NCBI GenBank assembly: GCA_949291545.1
Contig: CASEWB010000007.1
Span: forward strand, 1-64,000
DNA length: 64,000 nucleotides
Direction of reading: 5' to 3'
From: an uncultured bacterium
GTDB taxonomy: Bacteria > Elusimicrobiota > Elusimicrobia > Elusimicrobiales > Elusimicrobiaceae
This document shows, one piece after another, positions 56,800-64,000 of the stretch. Made by a program: the position numbers and the translations under genes. Under the pieces are notes generated by a model that was not told the DNA's origin, made no database searches, and was given only the letters and a program-made list of their open reading frames with translations. Positions within the stretch are counted from its first letter, which is position 1, and each line of letters begins with the position of its first letter.

Positions 56800-57327
56800 A
56801 TGAAATTTACACCGCTGCGCCTGCCGGGTGCTTACCTTTTGGAACGAGAAGTTTTTACTGACGAACGCGGTTCTTTTGCACGCCAATTTTGCCGCAAGGA
56901 AATGCTGGACCATGGTTTGGATTTTACCCTGTGCCAGTGCAATTTGTCCGGTAATACGCGCCGGGGGACTATCCGCGGCCTGCATTACCAAAAAATGCCG
57001 TTCCCGGAGCCTAAAATTGTCAGCTGTTTAAAGGGCAAAGTGTTCGATGTGTTGGTGGACTTGCGGCCCCAATCTCCCTTTTATTTGCAGCATATTGCAT
57101 TGGAATTAACCGAAGCCGATAATTTCTCTGTTTATGTGCCGCCTTTGGTGGCGCACGGCTTTCAGACCTTGCAGGACGATACAATCGTCTATTACCAACT
57201 GGGGGAGTTTTTCCAGCCGCAAGCCTACGACGGTGTCCGCTGGAATGACCCCAAGCTGCATATCTCCTGGCCTATTACCGAAAATATTATCATTAACCAA
57301 CGGGACAACAATTATGCCTTGCTCTAA
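56800..57327 (+). CDS. RmlC-like NDP-sugar 3,5-epimerase
   Basis: A 175-residue cupin of the dTDP-4-dehydrorhamnose 3,5-epimerase family. FTDERGSFARQF, IRGLHYQKMPFPEPK with the catalytic His, and the later DTIVYYQLGEF with Tyr are present. No rmlA, rmlB or rmlD is in the window, so a CDP-sugar role is more likely: in ascarylose synthesis an RmlC homologue (AscE) epimerises the CDP-3,6-dideoxy-4-ketohexose. GGAGAT precedes the ATG; the longer ORF start at 56746 lies in the previous gene. Confidence 0.85.
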   Translation: MKFTPLRLPGAYLLEREVFTDERGSFARQFCRKEMLDHGLDFTLCQCNLSGNTRRGTIRGLHYQKMPFPEPKIVSCLKGKVFDVLVDLRPQSPFYLQHIALELTEADNFSVYVPPLVAHGFQTLQDDTIVYYQLGEFFQPQAYDGVRWNDPKLHISWPITENIIINQRDNNYALL

Positions 57328-58201
57328 AAAAGTATTTGTCACCGGGGCCACCGGACTAATTGGAAAAGAACTCTTGCTCCCGCTTACCCAAGCGGGGTTT
57401 GACGTGTTTGCCTTAACAATTGACGAAACCAATCCTTCCGTTCCTGGCATACATTGGGTAAAGGGCAATTTGTTTGACGAGCTTTTTATCGCGCGGACGT
57501 TAGCGGAGGTGCAGCCGTCGCACTTATTGAATATGGCTTGGTGCGCTACGGGCGATTATGCTACCGCCAATATCAATTTCGATTTTGTACGCGCCGGGTT
57601 GACGCTGCTGAAACATTTTGCCCAAAACGGCGGTAAAAGAGCTGTATTCGCCGGCACTTGTTTTGAATACGCGCTGACGGACCACCCTATCCGGGAAACG
57701 GACGCGGTGGAACCGCCCAATCCGTACGCTTGCTGTAAAAACGCTTTGCACCAAATGGCCGAAATGTTTTGCCGTCAAAATCACATTAGTTTCGGTTACG
57801 GCCGTATTTTTTATGTATACGGACGGAAAGAGCACCCTTCCCGCTTAACGGCTGGTATTATGAACGCCTTGCGTGAGGGAAAACCGTACGAAATCAAATT
57901 TTCACAGCTTCGGCGCGATTATATGTACAGCAAGGATATTGCCGGGGCTTTTGTGAAATTGCTGGACAGTTCTGTGGAAGGAGCAGTGAATATTTGTACC
58001 GGCAAGGCTGTTTCGCTGGCGGAATACGCCACGGTGTTAGGGACTTTATTGCACCGGCCGGACCTTTTGGTATTAAAGCAGGAGCCCACCTCACAGCCGC
58101 TTACGATTGTGGGGGATAACACCCGCCTTACCCAAGAGGTCGGCTTTGTGCCCCGCTATTGCCTGGAAGAAGGCCTGCGGGAAGTAGTGGAGGAAAACTA
58201 G
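57314..58201 (+). CDS. NAD(P)-dependent epimerase/reductase (extended SDR)
   Basis: A 295-residue extended SDR with VTGATGLIGKELL and catalytic YACCKNALH, and GRIFYVYGRKEHPS typical of sugar 4-ketoreductases. After the RmlC-like epimerase it could play the AscF or RmlD role and reduce the 4-keto group. The start is inside rfbC-like (14-base overlap); the longer frame start at 57134 is a shadow. The GT8 gene follows with no gap. Confidence 0.85.
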   Translation: MPCSKKVFVTGATGLIGKELLLPLTQAGFDVFALTIDETNPSVPGIHWVKGNLFDELFIARTLAEVQPSHLLNMAWCATGDYATANINFDFVRAGLTLLKHFAQNGGKRAVFAGTCFEYALTDHPIRETDAVEPPNPYACCKNALHQMAEMFCRQNHISFGYGRIFYVYGRKEHPSRLTAGIMNALREGKPYEIKFSQLRRDYMYSKDIAGAFVKLLDSSVEGAVNICTGKAVSLAEYATVLGTLLHRPDLLVLKQEPTSQPLTIVGDNTRLTQEVGFVPRYCLEEGLREVVEEN

Positions 58202-59161
58202 ATGAAACACGTTGCGGTAATGTGCGCCTCCAGCCGGTTTTATGCCTTTGCTCTGTATGTAAGTTTATGGAGCTTTTTGAAAAATTCTCCCCGTTTGGCT
58301 TCTGCGGCAGATATCTATATTTATGCCTTTGATTGGGACGAACCGCTAAAACAGATTTTTCGTTCCTTGGGCGATTTTACGATTATCGACTACGACCTCC
58401 CCGCTAATATAGAACGCACGCAATTTATCCAGCGTTTTACGCCGGCGTTGTACTCCCGGTTTGAAGCTTTTTCTCTATTGGAAAAATACGAACGGGTAAT
58501 TTGCTTGGATTCGGATATTTTGGTGCAGAAAGAACTTTTTCCGGTGTTGTCCCAATTCCACGGGCCGATAGCCTTGACCGTGGACGATTGCCCTACCGTC
58601 CAGCATAATTTTTTAGGTCCTATTCCCGGGTATGATATGAGCGCCCCTTGCTACAATGCGGGATTTATTGTGCTTAACCAGGCGGCGTTTGCCGTATCCG
58701 GTTCTCAAATCCGAAAGTGGTTGTATCAAATGCTTCAAAAATATGCCAAGTGTTCGTACTTGGGGGATCAGGGGCTTATTAATTTGATGCTGCAGGAATT
58801 TTCCCTGCCGGTGGAAATCTGTTCGTCGTTGTATAATTTGCCGGCTTCGTCGGCTGGTGCAGAACTGAAAAAAGCTTTTGTCGTGCACTCAACGGGCCAC
58901 CGCAAATTTTGGTGTTATTACTTTTTTAAGCAGTGGGTGGACGGCTATATGCAATGGCGCAAAGCGGGCGGGGGTGCTGTGCCCGTACGCAAAGATTCCG
59001 CCCGGTGGAACAAATGGGTGAATAAAAAAATCACGCCGCAAAACCGTATTTTTTGGGAACTTGCCCCGGACGGGTGCAAATACCCGGCCAAGTTTCTTTT
59101 GTTTGCTTGGAAATATGCCCGTGCTTATCCGAAAAAACAACCTGCCGTCCAAAAGGCATAG
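58202..59161 (+). CDS. Glycosyltransferase family 8
   Basis: A 319-residue retaining GT-A enzyme of the LPS galactosyl/glucosyltransferase kind. The D-x-D motif is in RVICLDSDILVQKE; SAPCYNAGFIVLNQ and LGDQGLINLML are family motifs, and HSTGHRKFW holds the C-terminal metal His. It probably adds a hexose to the LPS core or O unit. It is the last gene of the operon, followed by a strong terminator. Confidence 0.88.
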   Translation: MKHVAVMCASSRFYAFALYVSLWSFLKNSPRLASAADIYIYAFDWDEPLKQIFRSLGDFTIIDYDLPANIERTQFIQRFTPALYSRFEAFSLLEKYERVICLDSDILVQKELFPVLSQFHGPIALTVDDCPTVQHNFLGPIPGYDMSAPCYNAGFIVLNQAAFAVSGSQIRKWLYQMLQKYAKCSYLGDQGLINLMLQEFSLPVEICSSLYNLPASSAGAELKKAFVVHSTGHRKFWCYYFFKQWVDGYMQWRKAGGGAVPVRKDSARWNKWVNKKITPQNRIFWELAPDGCKYPAKFLLFAWKYARAYPKKQPAVQKA

Positions 59162-59190
59162 AGCGCAGAGGAGAAACTTTTTAAATAAGC

Positions 59191-59219
59191 AAGGGCCGCC
59201 TGTATGGGCGGCCCTTTTA
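59191..59219 (+). terminator. Terminator of the polysaccharide operon
   Basis: AAGGGCCGCC / GGGCGGCCCTT with a short loop and a T4 tail, 29 bp after the GT8 stop. Confidence 0.85.
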
Positions 59220-59454
59220 TGGAGCCTATATTTTGCAGCGAATGAGTGTATAGGCAAAGCGGCCCATTTGGTCAAAGATTTTATCTATTTTTAGCCCGGC
59301 TTTTTCTATAAATACGGTGCGTGGTTGTTTCTTTAAAATAAGTGGCAGGATTATAAAACGATATTTTGCTTAGTAATTTATAGACGTTTGGAAAGTTTTT
59401 GTATACAATATCCGTATTGGGGTTTGATTATTTAATTGTGTAGAGGAAAGCCAC

Positions 59455-59715
59455 ATGCAAGACCTTATCGAAGAAATCAAACAGCTGATTTCCGCCCATA
59501 TTGATTTGGGCGGAGCGGACTTATCTAAATTTGGGCCGGAAGGTAAAATTTTTGGAGAGAGCGGTTTGGGTTTAGACAGCTTGGACGCGGTAGAACTTAT
59601 TACATTATTGCAAAGAAAATACGGTATTACTATCCAAAATATGCACGAAGGCCGTGCCATTTTTCACAATTTGGGGACACTAGCCCAATATATTGAAGAA
59701 AATAGAAAAAAATAA
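59455..59715 (+). CDS. Acyl carrier protein
   Basis: An 86-residue acidic four-helix carrier with the phosphopantetheine site GLDSLDAVEL (Ser42). GAGGAAAG precedes the ATG. It stands alone, with no fatty-acid synthesis genes around it, so it is probably a special-purpose carrier rather than the housekeeping AcpP. What it serves is not evident; the truncated gene-like stretch after it may once have been its partner. Confidence 0.88.
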   Translation: MQDLIEEIKQLISAHIDLGGADLSKFGPEGKIFGESGLGLDSLDAVELITLLQRKYGITIQNMHEGRAIFHNLGTLAQYIEENRKK

Positions 59716-59716
59716 C

Positions 59717-60025
59717 ATGCTTTCCTTATTTGAATCTCTGCTGGAGCAAATGCACGGAAAACAGTGCGGTATGTTTTGCCAGTAGCTGGGGCGAAGTTCT
59801 AACACTTCTTTTTTGCGCGAAGGCGCCCAATTAAAATGCCCCCGGGAAGAAACCGGGAAGCTAAAACGAAAGGTATGGCGCGTCTATTTCCATTTGATAA
59901 ATGCTTTTTACTGCAAAACCTGCTCCTCCGACGCAAGTTGGAGCGTCTTCCTGCTAGCTTCTATACGCTGTGCCAAGCCAATTATGGCAAGCCTTAAATG
60001 TGTTTTTTCCCTCGGATTAATTTAG
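59717..60025 (+). pseudogene. Possible gene remnant: in-frame ORF interrupted by one TAG
   Basis: An ATG at 59717, 1 bp after the ACP stop, opens 22 codons to a TAG at 59783; the same frame then runs open to 60025. The translation matches nothing I know. The rest of the 383-bp gap (60026-60098) is A/T-rich and holds the MarR promoter. It may simply be non-coding. Confidence 0.25.
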
Positions 60026-60062
60026 GGCATTTTTTTAAAATTATTAATTAACCAGTAAATTA

Positions 60063-60092
60063 TTTACATATCAACTATTTTCTTGCTATAAT
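60063..60092 (+). promoter_or_regulatory. Promoter of the MarR efflux operon, leaderless type
   Basis: TTTACA (60063-60068), an 18-bp spacer ending in TGC, and TATAAT (60087-60092). The ATG at 60099 follows after 6 nt; no SD. MarR-type autorepressors usually bind here, but I see no clear palindrome. Confidence 0.65.
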
Positions 60093-60098
60093 GTTGCT

Positions 60099-60599
60099 AT
60101 GGAAAAACTTTCGGTTTCTCAGTTAATCCAGGCAAACAAGACCTTAAACCGTTCGCATACTTCCGCGGAATTGCTGGTGCGGTCTTCGGCCCTTTTGTAT
60201 AACAAAGCGGAAAAAATTACAAATAGTTTTTTTCTGGCTCAGGGTATTACGGCGGCCCAATACAACGTGTTGGCGTTGTTGGCCGAGGAAGACGACCGTA
60301 TCAACCAGCTGACAATCAGCAAACGGATGCTGGTTTCTCCCGGCAATATTACGCGTATTTTGGACAAGCTGATAGCCGCCGGGTGGATTAAGCGGGAGGA
60401 GGACCTGCAGGACCGCCGGCATAAACGCGTGCTGATTACGCCCCAAGGGCGTGCGCTGTACCGTAAAATAAAACCCGTTTATCATGCATTTATGCGCCGT
60501 TTGACAGGCGGCTTGCCGGAAAAAATCCGCCTGCAAGTAGCCTATGCCATGATAGAGTGGGCACACCAATTGGACGATTTTTCTTATGAAAACTTGTAA
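60099..60599 (+). CDS. MarR family transcriptional regulator
   Basis: A 166-residue winged-helix repressor: the DNA-recognition part INQLTISKRMLVSPGNITRI and the wing KREEDLQDRRHKRVLIT are clear. As the first gene of an efflux operon it probably controls its own promoter and responds to an exported small molecule. The stop lies 14 bases inside the TolC-like gene. Confidence 0.92.
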   Translation: MEKLSVSQLIQANKTLNRSHTSAELLVRSSALLYNKAEKITNSFFLAQGITAAQYNVLALLAEEDDRINQLTISKRMLVSPGNITRILDKLIAAGWIKREEDLQDRRHKRVLITPQGRALYRKIKPVYHAFMRRLTGGLPEKIRLQVAYAMIEWAHQLDDFSYENL

Positions 60600-61941
60600 A
60601 TGGACCATACTTTTTTGTTTGCTGCTGGCGGGGCCGCTTGCCGCCAAAGAATATTCTTTCGAGCAAGCTTACAGCCGTGCTTTGCATAGCAGCGAAAAAC
60701 TGGCTTCCGCCCGGCAGGAAGCCGATATGTATCGCGCACAATTAAGCAGCGCGCGCGGGCTCTATTTCCCGCAGATTGGCGTTAAAGGGAGTTACACCTC
60801 CATCAATGACCCTATTTCTATAGATTTAAATGAAATCCGGGACGCCATACAGCCGCTTTATCCGTCCGGCGTAACCTTGCCTCCTTTTGTGCTGGACGTG
60901 CAGGACGACCACTTTTTCCAGGCGCAGGCGTATGCGTCTTGGGCTATTTATTCGGGGGGTAAAATATCGGCGGCTAATGCCGCGGCGGGAGCCAATGTGG
61001 CGGGAGCACAAGCCAAAGTTAGTATGTTAAGCAATAACTTATTGGTGGAATTGACCAATAAATACTTTGGCGCGTTGTTGGCGGACAAAATGGTGGAAGT
61101 GCGGGCGCAGTTTTTGCAAAACGCCCGCCAAAATGCCAAAGACGGGGCGGATATGTTCCGCGTAGGAACCATTGCGCGTGTGGAAAAGATGGCCGTAGAT
61201 GTGGTGCAGGCTCAGGCCGAGCGGGATTATGCTTCCAGCGTAAATGACGCGCAGATGGCGCAGTCGCTTTTGCAGAGCCTGCTAAGCGAAACGGAAGGGG
61301 TTAAACCTAGTTCCGCTTTGTTTGTGCTCCCGATGGAAAAACTCCCTACCTTGGCGGAGCTGCAGCAGACGGCTTTGCACAAAAACCCGTCCCTGGCCTT
61401 GCTGGACAGCAAAACCAATTTGTCCCAAGCTAATGCCAAAGCGCAGCGGGCTGGGTTTTTGCCTTCGGTGTATTTGTTTGCCAATCGCGAACTCTATACC
61501 AACGATTTGACCGTGTTGGACCCGGATTATGCCTACGGCGTAGGCTTTGCCTGGAATTTGTTTGAAGGGGGGCGCACTTATAACCAAAGCAAGGCTGCGG
61601 CCAAACAAACTGAAAGTATTTTGTCCCTTAAAGAACAGCAAACCAAGGATATTTTAACGGGGCTGGAATATTATTACAAAAAAATGCAGAATGCCCAACA
61701 GAATTATCAGGCCTTGCAAAAAGAATTGGCTTTTACCGAAGAGTTCTACAAAACGCGCCGCTTGGGGTTTCGCGCAGGGACGAGCACTTCCTTGGAAGTG
61801 AATATGGCAATGACCCAATGGCTTAAAACACAATTGGACAGCCTAAAGGCCCAGTATGATTTTGTTACTTCATTAGCTACAGTGCTAAACTTAAGCGGTC
61901 AAACGGATTTGTTTGGGCAGTATGCCCAGCAGGCTTTGTAA
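60586..61941 (+). CDS. TolC family outer-membrane efflux protein
   Basis: A 451-residue protein with a signal peptide (cut near LAAK, residue 20) and two OEP repeats, each of long helices and strands (for example NLLVELTNKYFGALLADKM and ILTGLEYYYKKMQNAQQNY). It forms the outer-membrane duct of a tripartite pump. It overlaps the MarR gene and is followed 9 bp later by HlyD. Confidence 0.9.
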   Translation: MKTCKWTILFCLLLAGPLAAKEYSFEQAYSRALHSSEKLASARQEADMYRAQLSSARGLYFPQIGVKGSYTSINDPISIDLNEIRDAIQPLYPSGVTLPPFVLDVQDDHFFQAQAYASWAIYSGGKISAANAAAGANVAGAQAKVSMLSNNLLVELTNKYFGALLADKMVEVRAQFLQNARQNAKDGADMFRVGTIARVEKMAVDVVQAQAERDYASSVNDAQMAQSLLQSLLSETEGVKPSSALFVLPMEKLPTLAELQQTALHKNPSLALLDSKTNLSQANAKAQRAGFLPSVYLFANRELYTNDLTVLDPDYAYGVGFAWNLFEGGRTYNQSKAAAKQTESILSLKEQQTKDILTGLEYYYKKMQNAQQNYQALQKELAFTEEFYKTRRLGFRAGTSTSLEVNMAMTQWLKTQLDSLKAQYDFVTSLATVLNLSGQTDLFGQYAQQAL

Positions 61942-61950
61942 GGAGATTTT

Positions 61951-62727
61951 ATGAAAATAAAAAAAAGATTGTTGCCGGTGATGGTAGCCGGGATTATTTT
62001 GGCGGGGTTGTTTGTTTGGGGAATGTGGCCTAGAAAGGTGTATTTGCAGGGGGAAGTGGTGATCCGCCAGTTAAACATTTCGCCGCGTATTGCGGGGCGG
62101 GTAGACCAAATTTTTGCGCGCGAGGGAGATGCGGTAAAAAAAGGAGAAGTAGTGGCCACCTTGTATGCGCCGGATATGCTGGCCAAAGCGGTGCAGGCGA
62201 ATGCCCCGCGGGAACTGGCCCAAAAAAGCTATGCCCGTATGCAGCAATTGTATGAGGGGGGAGTCGTTTCCGCCCAAAAGTTGGACGAAGCCCGCGCAGG
62301 GGCGCAGCGGGCCTTGGGCGCGGTGAACGAAGTGGAGAGCTTTGTAAATGAAATGAAACTGGTTTCGCCGGTGGACGGGGAAATTTCTTCCGTCGTGTTG
62401 GAGCAGGGGGAATTGGCGGCACCGGGGATTAGTGTGCTTACGGTGTTGGATTTATCGGATGTATGGGTTTCGTTTAATGTGCGGGAAGATTTACTGTCGC
62501 ATTTTGCTTTACAGCAGGAAATCCGTTTAACTATCCCCGCTTTAGGGGACGAGCCTTATCCTTTCCGTGTTACTTATATTTCCAAACAGGGAGATTATGC
62601 CGTTTGGAGTGCCACCAAAACGCGCGGAGAATTTGATTTGAAAACCTTCGAAGTTCGGGCCAAACCGGTGAACCCGATGCCAGGGCTGCGCCAGGGAATG
62701 ACGGCTTTGATGCAGATTTCTTTATGA
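61951..62727 (+). CDS. HlyD-family periplasmic adaptor
   Basis: A 258-residue membrane-fusion protein: one N-terminal membrane helix, a biotinyl-lipoyl-like part (ISPRIAGRVDQIFAREGD and VSPVDGEISSVVLEQGE), a short hairpin and a beta-barrel region. It links the inner-membrane permeases to the TolC-like duct. AAGGAG precedes the ATG and the end overlaps the permease gene by 4 bases. Confidence 0.9.
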   Translation: MKIKKRLLPVMVAGIILAGLFVWGMWPRKVYLQGEVVIRQLNISPRIAGRVDQIFAREGDAVKKGEVVATLYAPDMLAKAVQANAPRELAQKSYARMQQLYEGGVVSAQKLDEARAGAQRALGAVNEVESFVNEMKLVSPVDGEISSVVLEQGELAAPGISVLTVLDLSDVWVSFNVREDLLSHFALQQEIRLTIPALGDEPYPFRVTYISKQGDYAVWSATKTRGEFDLKTFEVRAKPVNPMPGLRQGMTALMQISL

Positions 62728-63899
62728 AGCATATTTGGCGGCAAGTTTTTTGCCGGGAATGGGGAATTGTTTTTAAACGCAAAAAGAGCTGTGGCTTTTT
62801 TATGTGCGTGTATCCGTTTGTGATTATGGGGTTGTTGCTGGCTATTTTTTCTGCCCAAGTGCTCGATAAAATCCCGCTGGGGGTGGTGGATAACAGCCAA
62901 GGATATTATTCCCACGAATTGATGCGCGCTTTAAAGAGCAACCGCTTTTTGGACCCGCGCCCCTTTCCTACGGTGGCCAGTGCCAAAAAAGCCTTGGAGC
63001 AAGGCCGTATATACGGGGTGCTCTCGGTGGATAAATCGTACGATAAAGATTTATTAAAACACACAGGGGCACAGCTAAACGCCTGGATTAATAACGAATA
63101 TCTGCTGGTAGGGGGCAATTTAAGCAAAGGCCTTTTATCGGTGGTGGGGTATTTGCAAAGCAAATACCAACGTTCCACCCTTGCGGCTATGGGGGTTCCT
63201 CCGGCGATGTTGGCGTCTTTTACGGCGCCGCTCCAAGTAAGCGAAAATATCCTCTATAATCCCGGTATGAACTATATTTATTTTTTAGGGTTGGGTTTGT
63301 TGCCGGCCGTATTGCAATTATTTGTGTGTATGAGTGTTTGCTATGCTTTGTTATGGGACGTTAAAACCCGCCGGGCAAAATGTTTACGCTTTGGTTTTAG
63401 GCGCCACCCCTACGCCGTGTCCGGCGGTAGGATTGCTTTCTACACGGCGGTTTATTTTGGGGTATTGGCGGTATGGTTGGGCATTTTGATTGCGTTTTTT
63501 AAAACGCCTGTCGAAGGCAGCCTGCTGCGTACCTTGTGCGGAGGGGCGGCGTTTGTATTTTTGACGGCCAGCACAGGCCTGCTGATTGCCGGTTGTACCA
63601 ACAATTTGCGTTTATCCTTAAGTATGTGTGCCATTTATGCGGCCCCTGCATTTGCCTATTATGGGGTATCGTTTCCGGTGCAGTCCATGCCGGCGCTGGC
63701 GCGCTTGTGGGCGGAGGTGCTTTCTGGCACGCATTTAAATCGCATTTTTGTAAACGAATTGCTGCGCGGGGCCAATGCGGTTGGCACCTGGCAGGAAATT
63801 GCTTTTATGCTGGCAATGGGGACGCTGTTTTTTGTAGTAGGGACCAAAGGGTATGCCCGCTGGATAAAGCAAGATAAATACTTGGGGCCGCAGCTATGA
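62724..63899 (+). CDS. ABC-2 type transporter permease
   Basis: A 391-residue permease with one N-terminal helix, a large periplasmic loop (about residues 50-180) and five C-terminal helices, the ABC-2 / YhgE-like build. No ATPase gene lies between it and the adaptor; such HlyD plus two-permease sets without an ATPase are known, or the ATPase lies beyond the window. The stop overlaps the next gene (ATGA). Confidence 0.85.
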   Translation: MKHIWRQVFCREWGIVFKRKKSCGFFMCVYPFVIMGLLLAIFSAQVLDKIPLGVVDNSQGYYSHELMRALKSNRFLDPRPFPTVASAKKALEQGRIYGVLSVDKSYDKDLLKHTGAQLNAWINNEYLLVGGNLSKGLLSVVGYLQSKYQRSTLAAMGVPPAMLASFTAPLQVSENILYNPGMNYIYFLGLGLLPAVLQLFVCMSVCYALLWDVKTRRAKCLRFGFRRHPYAVSGGRIAFYTAVYFGVLAVWLGILIAFFKTPVEGSLLRTLCGGAAFVFLTASTGLLIAGCTNNLRLSLSMCAIYAAPAFAYYGVSFPVQSMPALARLWAEVLSGTHLNRIFVNELLRGANAVGTWQEIAFMLAMGTLFFVVGTKGYARWIKQDKYLGPQL

Positions 63900-64000
63900 T
63901 TATTCCTTTTATTTTAAAAGAATTAAAAGCTTTGCTTAAGGACGGCGGATTTTTACTGTTGGCGGTAGGGGGACCGCTGTTTTATTCTTTCTTTTATCCG
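63896..64000 (+). CDS. Second ABC-2 type permease, N-terminal part (cut by window end)
   Basis: Only 35 codons are visible. After a short basic stretch (ILKELKALLKDGG) a hydrophobic helix begins, as in the N terminus of ABC-2 permeases. The start overlaps the previous permease stop, so it is the paired half-transporter. Confidence 0.7.
   Translation, partial: MIIPFILKELKALLKDGGFLLLAVGGPLFYSFFYP

Overview
The window reads as chromosomal DNA of a Gram-negative-type bacterium with roughly balanced base composition. It has TolC/HlyD export genes, lipoprotein and outer-membrane signals, and LPS-type sugar genes. Prepilin-like genes are scattered among housekeeping operons, and a PfaA-like multidomain synthase sits at the left edge. 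My best guess is a gut-type Elusimicrobiota relative; this rests on recalled gene content, not on a marker search.

Layout. 1-5411: the 3' part of a PKS/PUFA-type synthase (ACP, ketoreductase, hot-dog dehydratase), its likely phosphopantetheinyl transferase and an acyl-CoA carboxyltransferase. 5673-9674 (-): a DPE2-like amylomaltase with a GPH/SLC45-type sugar carrier. 9799-11937: a sigma-70 factor with a basic tail, tRNA-Arg(CCT), a nitroreductase and tRNA-Gln(TTG). 11996-14290 (-): MORN protein, ispE and spoVG. 14473-29627 (+): trxA, a secreted thioredoxin-like protein, polA-coaE-rho, rpmE, prfA-GT9-prmC-murA-folC, a long coiled-coil protein, ddl and a membrane protein. 29786-38644: a minus-strand block tgt, queA, spoIID-like, ruvB, ruvA, ruvC, yebC and tRNA-Arg(TCG), into which two plus-strand prepilin genes are inserted. 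38713-42743: a cation exporter, a CpXC protein with the CCA-adding enzyme, and an orphan secreted protein.

42979-59161 is one long, tightly overlapping plus-strand polysaccharide operon. It holds rfbF-rfbG-rfbH (CDP-3,6-dideoxyhexose route), an epimerase/dehydratase, then a cassette of HpcH-like aldolase, SDR, dehydroquinate-synthase-like cyclase and acetolactate-synthase-like ThDP enzyme. A GtrA/GtrB/membrane-protein module, two GT2 enzymes, an RmlC-like epimerase, a second epimerase/reductase and a GT8 enzyme follow. The cassette is the best candidate for an undescribed pathway, to a branched or carbocyclic sugar. 59455-64000 holds a free ACP, an unexplained gap, and a MarR-TolC-HlyD-ABC2-ABC2 efflux operon cut by the window end.

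Two regulatory patterns recur. Eight genes have a -10 box (seven of them TGN-extended) 6-8 nt before the ATG and no Shine-Dalgarno, which predicts leaderless mRNAs. The first prepilin gene has a leader in which one anti-SD segment can pair either with the true SD or with an upstream SD copy.
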